64,000 bases of DNA from Dyella_A ginsengisoli (lineage in GTDB: Bacteria > Pseudomonadota > Gammaproteobacteria > Xanthomonadales > Rhodanobacteraceae): positions 310,001 through 374,000 of the forward strand of contig NZ_JADIKM010000003.1 in the NCBI RefSeq assembly GCF_044904665.1, written 5' to 3'. How positions within the stretch are numbered: position 1 is the first letter of the stretch; each line of letters starts with the position of its first letter. Shown here one piece after another: positions 12,060-20,318 of this stretch. The notes under the pieces are model-generated. The model did not search any database. It was given only the letters and a program-made list of their open reading frames with translations, and was not told the DNA's origin. The translations under genes and the position numbers were made by a program.

Positions 12060-13853
12060 GTGAACGCACTGCAGGCCCACCTCGCCAGTTCGCCCGGCCT
12101 GGCCGACGACCGTCAGGCGCTGCTGCGCCAGCTGGTCGACGGACTCGATCCGGCGCAGTTGTACTGGATCGCCGCCTGGGTGGCCAACCAGGCGGCGCAT
12201 CCGACAGCACGCCAGGGTGCGGTCGCCCCGGCGAACGCGACCCGGCTCACCGTGCTGTACGGCAGCCAGACCGGCAACGCGCGTCGCGTCGCCGAACGCT
12301 TTGCCGCGGAGGCGGAAGCGTCCGGCCTGCCGGTGCGACTGGTGCGCGCCGGCGCCTACGCCACCCGCGAGCTGGCCGACGAGCGCTACCTCGCCGTGGT
12401 GGTCAGCACCCAGGGCGAGGGCGAGCCGCCGGACGACGCGCGCGGCTTCGTCGAATTCCTCGCCTCGCGCCGCGCGCCGAAGCTGCCGAAGCTGCAGTAC
12501 ACGGTGCTGGGTCTGGGCGACTCTAGCTACCCGCAGTTCAACGCGATGGGCCGCGCGCTCGACGCCCGCCTGGCCGAGCTGGGCGCGCAGCGGCTGGCAC
12601 CGCTGGCCGAGGCCGACATCGATATCGAGCCGGTGGCCGCACCGTGGAGCGAGGGCGCGCTGGCACTGCTGCGCGAGCGGCTCGCACACGACGCACCGAT
12701 CGCCTCGGTGACCCCGCTGCGGGTGGCCGCGACGCGCCCCCAGTTCCATCGCGACCGCCCGTTCCCGGCGCCGGTGCTGGCGAACCAGCGCATCGTGTCG
12801 CGCGCCAGCGATCGCGACGTGCGCCACGTCGAGCTGTCGTTGGAAGGGTCCGGCCTGCGCTACGCGCCGGGCGACGCGCTCGGAGTGTGGCACCGCAATC
12901 CCGCATCGCTGGTGACGGCGTTCCTTGCCGCGCTGTCGCTGGATGGCGACGCGGCGGTGACCCATGACGGCAGGACGCAGCCGCTGCGCGAATGGCTGAC
13001 GCGCGAACGCGAGTTGACCCGGCTCAGCCGCCCGCTGGTGCAGGCGGTGGCCGGGCGCGCGGACAGCGCCGGGCTGCGCGCCGCGCTGCAGAGTCCCGAT
13101 GCGCTGAGGGAGCTGTTCGACAGCCATCAGCCGATCGACCTGCTGCGTGCCCATCCCGCCGACTGGGATGCCGCGGCACTGGTCGCCGCGCTGCGGCCGC
13201 TGACACCGCGCCTGTACTCGATCGCCTCCAGCCCGCGTGCGGTGGGTGACGACGAAGTGCACCTCACCGTCGCCGTGGTCGGCTACCACGCGTACGGCGA
13301 ACCCCACCTCGGCGCTGCCTCGCACTGGATCGCCGCGGCCGACGAGGACGCCACGCTGGATGTCTTCATCGAGCCGAACGAGCGCTTCCGCCTGCCCGCC
13401 GACGGCGCACGCGACGTAATCATGATCGGTCCAGGCACGGGCGTGGCGCCGTTCCGCGCCTTCGTGCAGGAGCGCCAGCAGGCCGGTGCGACCGGCCGCA
13501 ACTGGCTGTTGTTCGGCAACCGGCACGTCGCCGACGACTTCCTCTACCAGGTCGAGTGGCAGCAGGCGCTCAAGGACGGCGCACTGCATCGCCTTGACGT
13601 GGCGTTCTCACGCGACCAGGCCCAGAAACGCTATGTGCAGCACGTGCTGCGCGAACGCGGCGCCGAGCTCTACGACTGGCTCGCCGGAGGCGCGCATATC
13701 TATGTATGCGGCGACGCCGCGCAGATGGCGAAGGACGTGCACTCCGCGCTCGCCGACATCGTCGCCACCCACGGCGGCAAGACCCCCGAGGCCGCCCAGG
13801 CCTGGCTTTCCGAACTCCTGCAGGACGGGCGCTATGCCCGCGACGTGTACTGA
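12060..13853 (+). CDS. cysJ: Sulfite reductase (NADPH) flavoprotein alpha subunit
   Basis: This diflavin reductase passes electrons from NADPH via FAD and FMN to the CysI hemoprotein for sulfite reduction to sulfide. The flavodoxin domain has LTVLYGSQTGNARRVAERFA (from about residue 62) and STQGEGEPPDDA. The FAD domain has RLYSIASSP (about 385), and the NADPH domain has GPGTGVAPFRAFVQER. The C-terminus YICGD-like (YVCGDAAQMAKDV) ends in RYARDVY, typical of CysJ. The GTG at 12060 gives 597 residues (E. coli 599) and has AAAGG upstream. The frame is open 34 codons further upstream, but those codons lack similarity. It is the first gene of cysJ-cysI-cysH. Confidence 0.95.
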   Translation: MNALQAHLASSPGLADDRQALLRQLVDGLDPAQLYWIAAWVANQAAHPTARQGAVAPANATRLTVLYGSQTGNARRVAERFAAEAEASGLPVRLVRAGAYATRELADERYLAVVVSTQGEGEPPDDARGFVEFLASRRAPKLPKLQYTVLGLGDSSYPQFNAMGRALDARLAELGAQRLAPLAEADIDIEPVAAPWSEGALALLRERLAHDAPIASVTPLRVAATRPQFHRDRPFPAPVLANQRIVSRASDRDVRHVELSLEGSGLRYAPGDALGVWHRNPASLVTAFLAALSLDGDAAVTHDGRTQPLREWLTRERELTRLSRPLVQAVAGRADSAGLRAALQSPDALRELFDSHQPIDLLRAHPADWDAAALVAALRPLTPRLYSIASSPRAVGDDEVHLTVAVVGYHAYGEPHLGAASHWIAAADEDATLDVFIEPNERFRLPADGARDVIMIGPGTGVAPFRAFVQERQQAGATGRNWLLFGNRHVADDFLYQVEWQQALKDGALHRLDVAFSRDQAQKRYVQHVLRERGAELYDWLAGGAHIYVCGDAAQMAKDVHSALADIVATHGGKTPEAAQAWLSELLQDGRYARDVY

Positions 13854-13855
13854 AG

Positions 13856-15553
13856 ATGAGCGAAACCGCTTCCTTGCCCGTGTCCGAGATGGAACGCATC
13901 AAGGCGGCCAGCCGGCTGCTGCGCGGAACCATCGCCGAAGGCCTGGCCGACCCGATCACCGGCGCGATAAGTGACGACGACAACAAGCTGCTGAAATTCC
14001 ACGGCAGCTACCAGCAGGACGACCGCGACCTGCGCGACGAGCGCCGCCGGCAGAAACTGGAGCCGGCGTATTCCTTCATGATCCGCGCTCGCCTGCCTGG
14101 CGGCGTGGTGACGCCGGCGCAGTGGCTGGCGTTCGACTGCATCGCCACCGAACACGCCAACGGCACGCTGCGCATCACCACGCGGCAGACCTTCCAGTGG
14201 CACGGCGTGATCAAGCGCCGGTTGAAGCCCACCCTGCGCGCCATCCACGACGCGCTGGCGACCACCATCGCCGCCTGCGGCGACGTGGTGCGTACCGTGG
14301 TCAGCAGCGCGAATCCGGAAGTGCCCGAGACGCACGCGCTGGCTTACGCCTGGGCTGCCAAGCTCTCCGAGCACCTGGAGCCGCAGACCCGGGCGTACCA
14401 CGAGATCTGGCTGGACGGCGAAAAGGTCGCCGGCGACGAGCATGAGCCGCTTTACGGCCCGACCTACCTGCCGCGCAAGTTCAAGATCGGCCTGGCCATC
14501 CCGCCGCTCAACGATGTGGACGTGTTCACCCAGGACCTGGGCCTGATCGCCATCATCGAGAACGGCCAACTGCTCGGCTTCAATGTCGCCGTCGGCGGCG
14601 GCATGGGTGCCACCCAAGGCGATCCGACGACGTATCCGCGGCTGGCCAGCGTGATCGGCTTCGTCGCGCCAGAGCAGTTGATCGCGGTGGCCGAAGGCGT
14701 GGTTGGCGTGCAGCGTGACTGGGGCAACCGTAGCGAGCGCAAGCACGCCCGGCTGAAGTACACGCTGGACCATCGCGGTCTGGACGCCTTCGTCGCCGAG
14801 CTGGAATCGCGCCTCGGCTTCGCGCTGGCGTCGGCGCGGCCGTACGCGTTCGAGCACAACGGCGATCGCTACGGCTGGGTGGAAGGCGAGGGCGGCCGCT
14901 GGCACCTCACCCTGCACATCGAGGCCGGGCGGCTGGCCGATGCGGGCACCGTGCGTTCGCTGAGCGGCTTGCGCGAACTGGCGAAGGTCCACACCGGCAG
15001 TTTCCGCATGACCTGCAACCAGAACGTGATCGTGGCCGACGTGGATGCGGCCGACCGCGCGCGCGTCGACGCGCTGGTGGCCGAATACGGCCTGGACGGC
15101 TACCGCCGCGCCGCCCCGATCCGCCGTCATGCGGTGGCCTGTGTGGCGCTGCCCACCTGTGGCCTGGCGATGGCCGAGAGCGAGCGCTACCTGCCGGAGC
15201 TGCTGCCGAAGCTGGAAGCGCAGCTCGACCGCCACGGCCTGGCCGACGCGCCGATCCTGCTGCGCCTGTCCGGCTGCCCCAATGGCTGCTCGCGGCCCTA
15301 TCTCGGCGAGATCGCGCTGGTTGGTCGCGCACCGGGTCGCTACGACCTGCGCCTGGGCGCCGACTTCCGCGGCCAGCGGCTGAACCGCGTCTACCGCGAG
15401 AACATCGACGAAGCGGCGATCCTCGCCGCGCTCGATCCATTGTTCGCCCGCTATGCCGCCGAGCGCGACACGGGCGAGGGCTTCGGCGACTTCCTCGTGC
15501 GCATCGGCGAGGTGAGCATGCCGCAGAAGATTCCCGCGCAGGTGACCGCGTGA
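13856..15553 (+). CDS. cysI: Sulfite reductase hemoprotein beta subunit
   Basis: This protein catalyses six-electron reduction of sulfite to sulfide with a coupled siroheme and [4Fe-4S] cluster. The four cluster cysteines are present as Cys429-X5-Cys435 (CVALPTCGLAMAE) and Cys474-X3-Cys478 (LSGCPNGCSRPY). The N-terminus carries DDNKLLKFHGSYQQDDRD, conserved in CysI, and RITTRQTFQWHGV (siroheme contacts). At 565 residues it is full length (E. coli 570). The ATG at 13856 is 2 nt after the cysJ stop, so the subunits are coupled. Siroheme would come from the CysG encoded at 17.7 kb. Confidence 0.97.
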   Translation: MSETASLPVSEMERIKAASRLLRGTIAEGLADPITGAISDDDNKLLKFHGSYQQDDRDLRDERRRQKLEPAYSFMIRARLPGGVVTPAQWLAFDCIATEHANGTLRITTRQTFQWHGVIKRRLKPTLRAIHDALATTIAACGDVVRTVVSSANPEVPETHALAYAWAAKLSEHLEPQTRAYHEIWLDGEKVAGDEHEPLYGPTYLPRKFKIGLAIPPLNDVDVFTQDLGLIAIIENGQLLGFNVAVGGGMGATQGDPTTYPRLASVIGFVAPEQLIAVAEGVVGVQRDWGNRSERKHARLKYTLDHRGLDAFVAELESRLGFALASARPYAFEHNGDRYGWVEGEGGRWHLTLHIEAGRLADAGTVRSLSGLRELAKVHTGSFRMTCNQNVIVADVDAADRARVDALVAEYGLDGYRRAAPIRRHAVACVALPTCGLAMAESERYLPELLPKLEAQLDRHGLADAPILLRLSGCPNGCSRPYLGEIALVGRAPGRYDLRLGADFRGQRLNRVYRENIDEAAILAALDPLFARYAAERDTGEGFGDFLVRIGEVSMPQKIPAQVTA

Positions 15554-16272
15554 ACCCGGCCTACCTCGACGCCGCGGCCCGCGATCCGGCCGTGCTCGGC
15601 AGGCTCGACGCCTGGCTGGGCCGGCTCGACCCGCCGGAGCGCGTGCGCTGGGTGCTGCGCAACGTATCGGGCCCGCTGGTGCTGTCGTCCAGCTTCGGCG
15701 CGCAGTCGGCGCTGATGCTGCACCTGCTGACGCGCGAACAGCCGGACATCCCGGTGGTGCTGATCGACACGGGCTACCTGTTTCCCGAGACCTACCGCTT
15801 CGTGGATCAGCTGGTCGACCGCCTCAAGCTCAACCTCAAGGTCTACCGCCCCGCGATGAGCCCCGCGTGGATGGAGGCCCGTCACGGCCGGCTGTGGGAG
15901 CAGGGCGAGGCGGGCATCAAGCGCTACAACGAGCTGCGCAAGGTGGAGCCGATGCAGCGCGCGCTGGCCGAGCTCGGTGCCACCGGCTGGTTCTCCGGCC
16001 TGCGCCGCGTGCAGTCGCGCAGCCGCGAGCAGATTCCGTTCGTGCAACGTCGCAACGGCCGCTGGAAATTCCATCCCGCCGCCGACTGGCGCGACCGCGA
16101 TGTGGGCCAGTACCTGGCCCAGCACGGCCTGCCGTACCACCCGCTGTGGGACCGGGGCTACGTGTCGATCGGTGACGTGCACACCACTCGGCCGTGGCAG
16201 CCGGGGATGGACGCGGAGGACACGCGGTTCTTCGGACTGCACCGGGAGTGCGGCTTGCACGAGGCGGTGTAG
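15550..16272 (+). CDS. cysH: Phosphoadenylyl-sulfate reductase
   Basis: This enzyme reduces PAPS to sulfite using thioredoxin. It is 240 residues. The PP-loop-like LSSSFGAQSALMLHLL is near residue 42 and the catalytic C-terminal ECGLH motif holds Cys234. The Cys pairs that bind a [4Fe-4S] cluster in APS reductases are absent, so PAPS rather than APS is the expected substrate. The GTG start at 15550 overlaps the cysI stop by 4 nt (GTGA). It is last in the cysJIH operon; a small CCCGG/CCGGG hairpin with TTT follows. The sulfate-activating genes cysD/cysN are not in the window. Confidence 0.95.
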   Translation: MNPAYLDAAARDPAVLGRLDAWLGRLDPPERVRWVLRNVSGPLVLSSSFGAQSALMLHLLTREQPDIPVVLIDTGYLFPETYRFVDQLVDRLKLNLKVYRPAMSPAWMEARHGRLWEQGEAGIKRYNELRKVEPMQRALAELGATGWFSGLRRVQSRSREQIPFVQRRNGRWKFHPAADWRDRDVGQYLAQHGLPYHPLWDRGYVSIGDVHTTRPWQPGMDAEDTRFFGLHRECGLHEAV

Positions 16273-16282
16273 GGCGGTTGGG

Positions 16283-16298
16283 CCCGGTTTCCGGGTTT
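16283..16298 (+). terminator. Weak terminator-like hairpin after cysH
   Basis: CCCGG (16283-16287), loop TTT, CCGGG (16291-16295), then TTT. It is short but well placed 11 nt after the cysH stop. A second stem (AGACGCTGG 16311-16319 with CCAGCGTCT 16351-16359) follows. Confidence 0.4.
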
Positions 16299-16328
16299 GG
16301 CGAGGCGCAAGAGACGCTGGAAAAGCTT

Positions 16329-16354
16329 TTCAACGGCGAATGCCGGTCATCCAG
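16329..16354. repeat. Partial copy of the palindromic extragenic repeat at 21.5 kb
   Basis: The 26 nt at 16329-16354 match 21547-21572 at 23 positions, including TTCAACGGCG and CCGGTCATCCAG. It lies in the gap between the convergent cysH and cysB genes, inside the loop and arm of a 9-bp stem (16311-16359). It is probably a decayed or truncated copy of the same element. Confidence 0.6.
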
Positions 16355-16452
16355 CGTCTTTCCGGATGCCCGGCCAAGACCATCATTCGCGGCGTTGGCC
16401 GCGGATGTGACCAGCCATCGCCAAGAGCTCGGCCGTCCACCGCGCCGCTACC

Positions 16453-17460
16453 TCAGGCCCGCACCGCTACCGGTTTCATCGCCACCTTCACCGCCCGCTC
16501 CCGCCACGTCGGCGCGGTCGGCCATTCCACCGCCTCGCCGGTGGACACGTGCCGCGCCACCGCCTTGCGCTCCAGCTGCGGGGCGAAGCCGGTGATGAAG
16601 GCCAGTGCGAATTCGCGCAGCACGCTGTCCTTGCGCAGCACGATCCAGGTGGTGCAGGGCGCGAACAGCTGGTCGGCGGCGAGGATGCGCAGGTCGGCGC
16701 TGTCGGCGGGCAGCAGCGCCATCTCGGCCAGCACGCCCACGCCGAGGCCGGCGCGCACGTAGGTCTTGATCAGGTCGGCGTCGCTGGCGGTCATGGCGAT
16801 CTGCGGCTGCAGGCCGGCGGACTCGAAGGCGCGGCGCAGCGAGGATTCGGGTTTGAGTGAGGAGTCGTAGCTCACCAGCGGCTGTGCGGCCAGTTCGTCC
16901 AGCGTCGGCGCGCGGTCGAGCGCGGCCAGCGGATGCTCCTTGGGCACCACCACCCGGCGCTGCCAGCGATAGGCGGGCAGCGCGATCACGCCGGCCGGCG
17001 GCGCCCCGGCGGTGCTGACCACCGCCAGGTCGACGCCGCCGCTTTCGAGCAGCCCCAGCAGTTCGGCGTCGGCAGCCGGCTGCAGGTGCACGCTCACTTC
17101 CGGGTAGCTGCGGCTGAGCGCGGCGATGGCGCCGGGCAGGGCGAAGCGTGCCTGGGTATGGGTGGTGGCGATGCGCAGCGTGCCGCGCGCCTCGTTGCGC
17201 AGGTTGGCCGCCACCGACTGGATGTTGCCCACCTCGGCCAGGATCGCCCGTGCGCGCTCCAGCACGTGGGTGCCGGCGTGGGTGATCGCGTCCAGGCTCT
17301 TGCCCCTGCGGTTGAACAGCTGGAAGCCCAGCTCTTCCTCCAGCTGCTTGAGCTGCTTGCTCAGGCCGGGCTGGGTGGCGTGCACGCGTTCGGCGGCCAG
17401 GGTGATGTTGAGCCCGGAGTCGGCGATTGCGATGAGGTAGCGCAGCTGGGTCAGCGTCAT
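16453..17460 (-). CDS. cysB: CysB-type LysR transcriptional regulator
   Basis: This is a LysR-type regulator of 335 residues. The N-terminus MTLTQLRYLIAIADSGLN and HATQPGLSKQLKQLEEELG is the helix-turn-helix typical of CysB/Cbl rather than general LysR proteins. The effector-binding domain covers about residues 90-310. CysB activates sulfate assimilation genes when N-acetylserine or O-acetylserine accumulates and sulfide is low. I set the start at the ATG at 17460; upstream extension lacks similarity. It converges on cysJIH and diverges from cysG-cysK, the expected targets. The 241-bp divergent region contains a motif shared with cysJ. Confidence 0.85.
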   Translation of the reverse strand: MTLTQLRYLIAIADSGLNITLAAERVHATQPGLSKQLKQLEEELGFQLFNRRGKSLDAITHAGTHVLERARAILAEVGNIQSVAANLRNEARGTLRIATTHTQARFALPGAIAALSRSYPEVSVHLQPAADAELLGLLESGGVDLAVVSTAGAPPAGVIALPAYRWQRRVVVPKEHPLAALDRAPTLDELAAQPLVSYDSSLKPESSLRRAFESAGLQPQIAMTASDADLIKTYVRAGLGVGVLAEMALLPADSADLRILAADQLFAPCTTWIVLRKDSVLREFALAFITGFAPQLERKAVARHVSTGEAVEWPTAPTWRERAVKVAMKPVAVRA

Positions 17461-17530
17461 GCGGGCGCTCCGTGGTGGCCTGCGCGGAAGGCGGGCGCAG
17501 GCGACAGGCCGGCGGAGGAATGCATTTTCA

Positions 17531-17550
17531 TTTGGACGTCTATACATCCG
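17531..17550. promoter_or_regulatory. Putative operator shared with cysJ in the cysB-cysG divergent region
   Basis: TTTGGACGTC (17531-17540) is identical to the first ten bases of the palindrome before cysJ. It continues TATACATCCG, so the two 8-mers GGACGTCT and ATACATCC loosely resemble tandem MetJ boxes. Further toward cysG the AT-rich stretch CATAACC...CATAAATCATTT (about 17591-17630) could be a CysB site or promoter. Assignments are inference. Confidence 0.45.
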
Positions 17551-17701
17551 ATTTGTGCGGTGCGTCAAGCGCGGCGTTGCGGGCGGTGCTCCATAACCGC
17601 ACGGCATATCGCCCTTCCCATAAATCATTTGCAGACGCGGGCTTGCGTGCCTAGCTTGGCCGGATGCGCCAGCCGGCGCGCCGCTTTGAGTGCTGCCTCC
17701 A

Positions 17702-19177
17702 ATGAAGCTCTATCCGCTGTTCGCCGATCTCGCCGACCGCGCCGTGCTGGTGGTCGGCGGCGGTGCGGTGGCCGAGCGCAAGACGGCCGCGCTGGTGGAG
17801 GCGGGCGCGCGCGTCACCGTGGGTTCGCCGACCTTGTCGCCGCTGCTCGCGCAGTGGGCGCAGGCCGGCCGGATCGTGCACATCGCCGGCAGTTTCCAAG
17901 CGCACTGGCTGGACCACGCGTGGCTGGTGATCGCCGCCACCGACGATGAAGCACTGCACCAACGTATCGTCGAGCTGGCCGCCGCGCGTCGGCTGTTCTG
18001 CAATGTGGTGGACGACGCGGCGCGCTGCAGCTTCCACGTGCCGGCGGTGATCGACCGCGCGCCGCTCACCATCGCCATCTCCAGCGGTGGCGATGCGCCG
18101 ATGTTCGCGCGCTTGCTCCGCGAGCGGCTGGAGACGCTGCTGGATCACTCGCTCGGCGCGCTGGCGACGCTGGCCGCGAGGCTACGCAAGCGCATTCGCC
18201 TGCGCCATCCCGAGCCCGCGGCGCGGCGGCGGTTTTACGAGCAGCTGTTCGCCGGCCCGGTGGCCGACCTGGTGCGTCGCGGCCGGCCCGAAGCGGCGCA
18301 GGCCGAGGCCGAGCGATTGCTGGCCTCGGTCGATGCGTCGTCGCGCGGCAGCGTGGTGCTGGTCGGCGCCGGTCCCGGCGATCCGGGCCTGCTCACCCTG
18401 CGCGCGCTGCGCGCCATGAACGAGGCGGACGTGATCCTGCACGACCGCCTCGTGAGCGACGAGGTGCTTGCGCTGGCGCGCCGCGACGCCGAGCGCATCG
18501 AGGTGGCCAAGGAGGCCGGCCATCACCACACCACGCAGGACGGCATCCACGCGCTGATGCTGGAACACGCGCGGGCCGGGCGGCGCGTGGTGCGGCTCAA
18601 GGGCGGCGACCCGTTCGTGTTCGGCCGCGGCGGCGAGGAGCTGGAGTTCCTGCGCGCGCACGACATTCCCTACGAAGTGGTGCCCGGGATCACCGCGGCG
18701 GTGGCCTGCGCTGCGTACGCCGGCATCCCGCTCACCCACCGCGATCGCGCGCAGTCGGTGCGGCTGCTCACCGCGCACTGCAAGGCCTCGCACGACACGC
18801 TGGACTGGCCCGCGCTGGCGCGCGAACGGCAGACGCTGGCGGTGTACATGGGCGTGTCGCAACTGGAGGCATTCCAGCAGCGCCTGCTGGCCCACGGTCG
18901 CGCCGCATCGACGCCGTTCGCCCTGGTGGAGAACGGCTCGCGGCCGGAGCAGCGGGTGGTCACCGGCACGCTGGGCCAGCTGGCGCGGCGCGCGGTGGAG
19001 CAGGCGGTGCAGTCGCCGGCGTTGTTGATACTGGGCGAGGTGGCTGCGCTGGCCGAGTCGCTGGCCTGGTTCGGTGCACCGCCGGTGGGCGAGCGGGGGC
19101 AGGGCATCCCGCCGCGTCGCGCGTCCGTATCGTTCGGCGCATCGGTTGACACGCTGGCGGCCATTCACCACGCCTGA
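17702..19177 (+). CDS. cysG: Siroheme synthase (trifunctional)
   Basis: This protein makes siroheme from uroporphyrinogen III. The N-terminal half (residues 1-210) is the precorrin-2 dehydrogenase/ferrochelatase module, with LVVGGGAVAERKTAAL binding NAD and CNVVDDAARCSFHVPA. The C-terminal half (about 215-465) is uroporphyrinogen-III methyltransferase, with VVLVGAGPGDPGLLTLRALR and RLKGGDPFVFGRGGEE. At 491 residues it is somewhat longer than E. coli CysG (457), due to a C-terminal tail. The ATG at 17702 is preferred; an in-frame GTG at 17690 would add four residues. It supplies the CysI cofactor and is 67 bp upstream of cysK. Confidence 0.93.
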   Translation: MKLYPLFADLADRAVLVVGGGAVAERKTAALVEAGARVTVGSPTLSPLLAQWAQAGRIVHIAGSFQAHWLDHAWLVIAATDDEALHQRIVELAAARRLFCNVVDDAARCSFHVPAVIDRAPLTIAISSGGDAPMFARLLRERLETLLDHSLGALATLAARLRKRIRLRHPEPAARRRFYEQLFAGPVADLVRRGRPEAAQAEAERLLASVDASSRGSVVLVGAGPGDPGLLTLRALRAMNEADVILHDRLVSDEVLALARRDAERIEVAKEAGHHHTTQDGIHALMLEHARAGRRVVRLKGGDPFVFGRGGEELEFLRAHDIPYEVVPGITAAVACAAYAGIPLTHRDRAQSVRLLTAHCKASHDTLDWPALARERQTLAVYMGVSQLEAFQQRLLAHGRAASTPFALVENGSRPEQRVVTGTLGQLARRAVEQAVQSPALLILGEVAALAESLAWFGAPPVGERGQGIPPRRASVSFGASVDTLAAIHHA

Positions 19178-19244
19178 ACACGTTTTCCCCAGCGTCGGCG
19201 CATCATGCGCGGCGCCTTTTCTTTCCGGTCCCTGGAGCTTCCCC

Positions 19245-20186
19245 ATGATCTACGACAGCATCCTCGACACCATCGGCGGCACCCCGATCGTGAAACTGCA
19301 CCGCCTCGCGCCCAAGGGCGTAGATATCTACGTCAAGGTGGAGGCATTCAACCCGGGCGGTTCGGTGAAGGATCGCCTGGCGCTGGCGATCATCCTCGAC
19401 GCGGAGAAACGCGGCGTGCTCAAGCCCGGCCAGACCGTGGTGGAAGCCACCTCCGGCAACACCGGCGTGGGCCTGGCGATGGTCTGCGCGGCGCGCGGCT
19501 ATCCGTTCGTGGCGGTGATGAGCGACTCGTTCTCGGTCGAGCGGCGCAAGCTGATGCGCGCCTACGGCGCCAGGGTGCTGCTCACCCCGGCGGCCGAGCG
19601 CGGCACCGGCATGGTGAAGAAGGCGAAGGAGCTGGCCGAAAAGCACGGCTGGTTCTGGGCCAGCCAGTTCGAGAACCCGGCCAACCCGGCCTACCACCGC
19701 AGCACCACAGGCCCGGAGATCCTCAAGGATTTCGCCGGCAAGCGGCTGGACTACTTCGTCAGCGGCTGGGGTACCGGCGGCACGCTCACCGGCGTGGGCG
19801 AGATGCTCAAGCTGGCGCGTCCGGAAGTGAAGGTGATCGGTGCCGAACCGGCCGGCGCCGCGCTGCTCGCCGGCAACGAGTGGCAGCCGCACAAGATCCA
19901 GGGCTGGAACCCGGACTTCATCCCCAAGGTGCTCAACCGCGAGGTGGTCGACGAGATCAAGCTGATCCCCGACGAGCGCTCGCGCGAGGTGGCCCGCGCG
20001 CTGGCCGCGCAGGAGGGCATCTTCGTGGGGCTGTCCTGCGGCGGCACGCTGGCCGCCGCGCTGGAAGTGGCCAAGGATGCGCCTGCCGGCACCGTGCTGC
20101 TGGCGATGCTGCCCGATACCGGCGAGCGCTACCTGTCGACCTACCTGTTCGAGGGCGTCAACGAGGGCTCGGACGAGATCGCCTGA
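19245..20186 (+). CDS. cysK: Cysteine synthase (O-acetylserine sulfhydrylase A type)
   Basis: This PLP enzyme forms cysteine from an O-acylserine and sulfide. It is 313 residues. The PLP lysine lies in FNPGGSVKDRLA (about residue 42), and VEATSGNTGVGLAMV is the substrate loop. The phosphate-binding GWGTGGTLTGVGE follows at about 175. It sits 67 bp after cysG and is probably co-regulated with it. The spacer contains a GCGC-rich hairpin followed by TTTTCTTT, so partial termination is possible. A GCGGCG/CGCCGC stem lies about 40 nt after the stop. No cysE is present; the MetX-family gene at 59.4 kb may supply an O-acylserine in this lineage. Confidence 0.95.
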   Translation: MIYDSILDTIGGTPIVKLHRLAPKGVDIYVKVEAFNPGGSVKDRLALAIILDAEKRGVLKPGQTVVEATSGNTGVGLAMVCAARGYPFVAVMSDSFSVERRKLMRAYGARVLLTPAAERGTGMVKKAKELAEKHGWFWASQFENPANPAYHRSTTGPEILKDFAGKRLDYFVSGWGTGGTLTGVGEMLKLARPEVKVIGAEPAGAALLAGNEWQPHKIQGWNPDFIPKVLNREVVDEIKLIPDERSREVARALAAQEGIFVGLSCGGTLAAALEVAKDAPAGTVLLAMLPDTGERYLSTYLFEGVNEGSDEIA

Positions 20187-20318
20187 GCCGGCCCTGCAGG
20201 CGAACCTTTCACGGTCGCGCGGGCGGCGTTCCGCCGCGGTCATTGCGGCGGCGCGTCATCGCCGACGGCCCGAACCCCACGCTAGAATGGGCGGATTATT
20301 CGACCCGTGGGAGGCTGC

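Noticed and set aside
9777..13589. A 1270-codon open frame on the minus strand
   Set aside because: It runs antisense through cysJ and out of frame through roxA before joining the real GNAT gene at its end. Long shadow frames are expected at this GC content; only 9777-10727 has domain support.
17531..17550. Assigning the shared motif to MetJ
   Set aside because: Only the GACGTC core agrees. The tandem 8-mer match is partial, and I cannot confirm a metJ gene in this genome.
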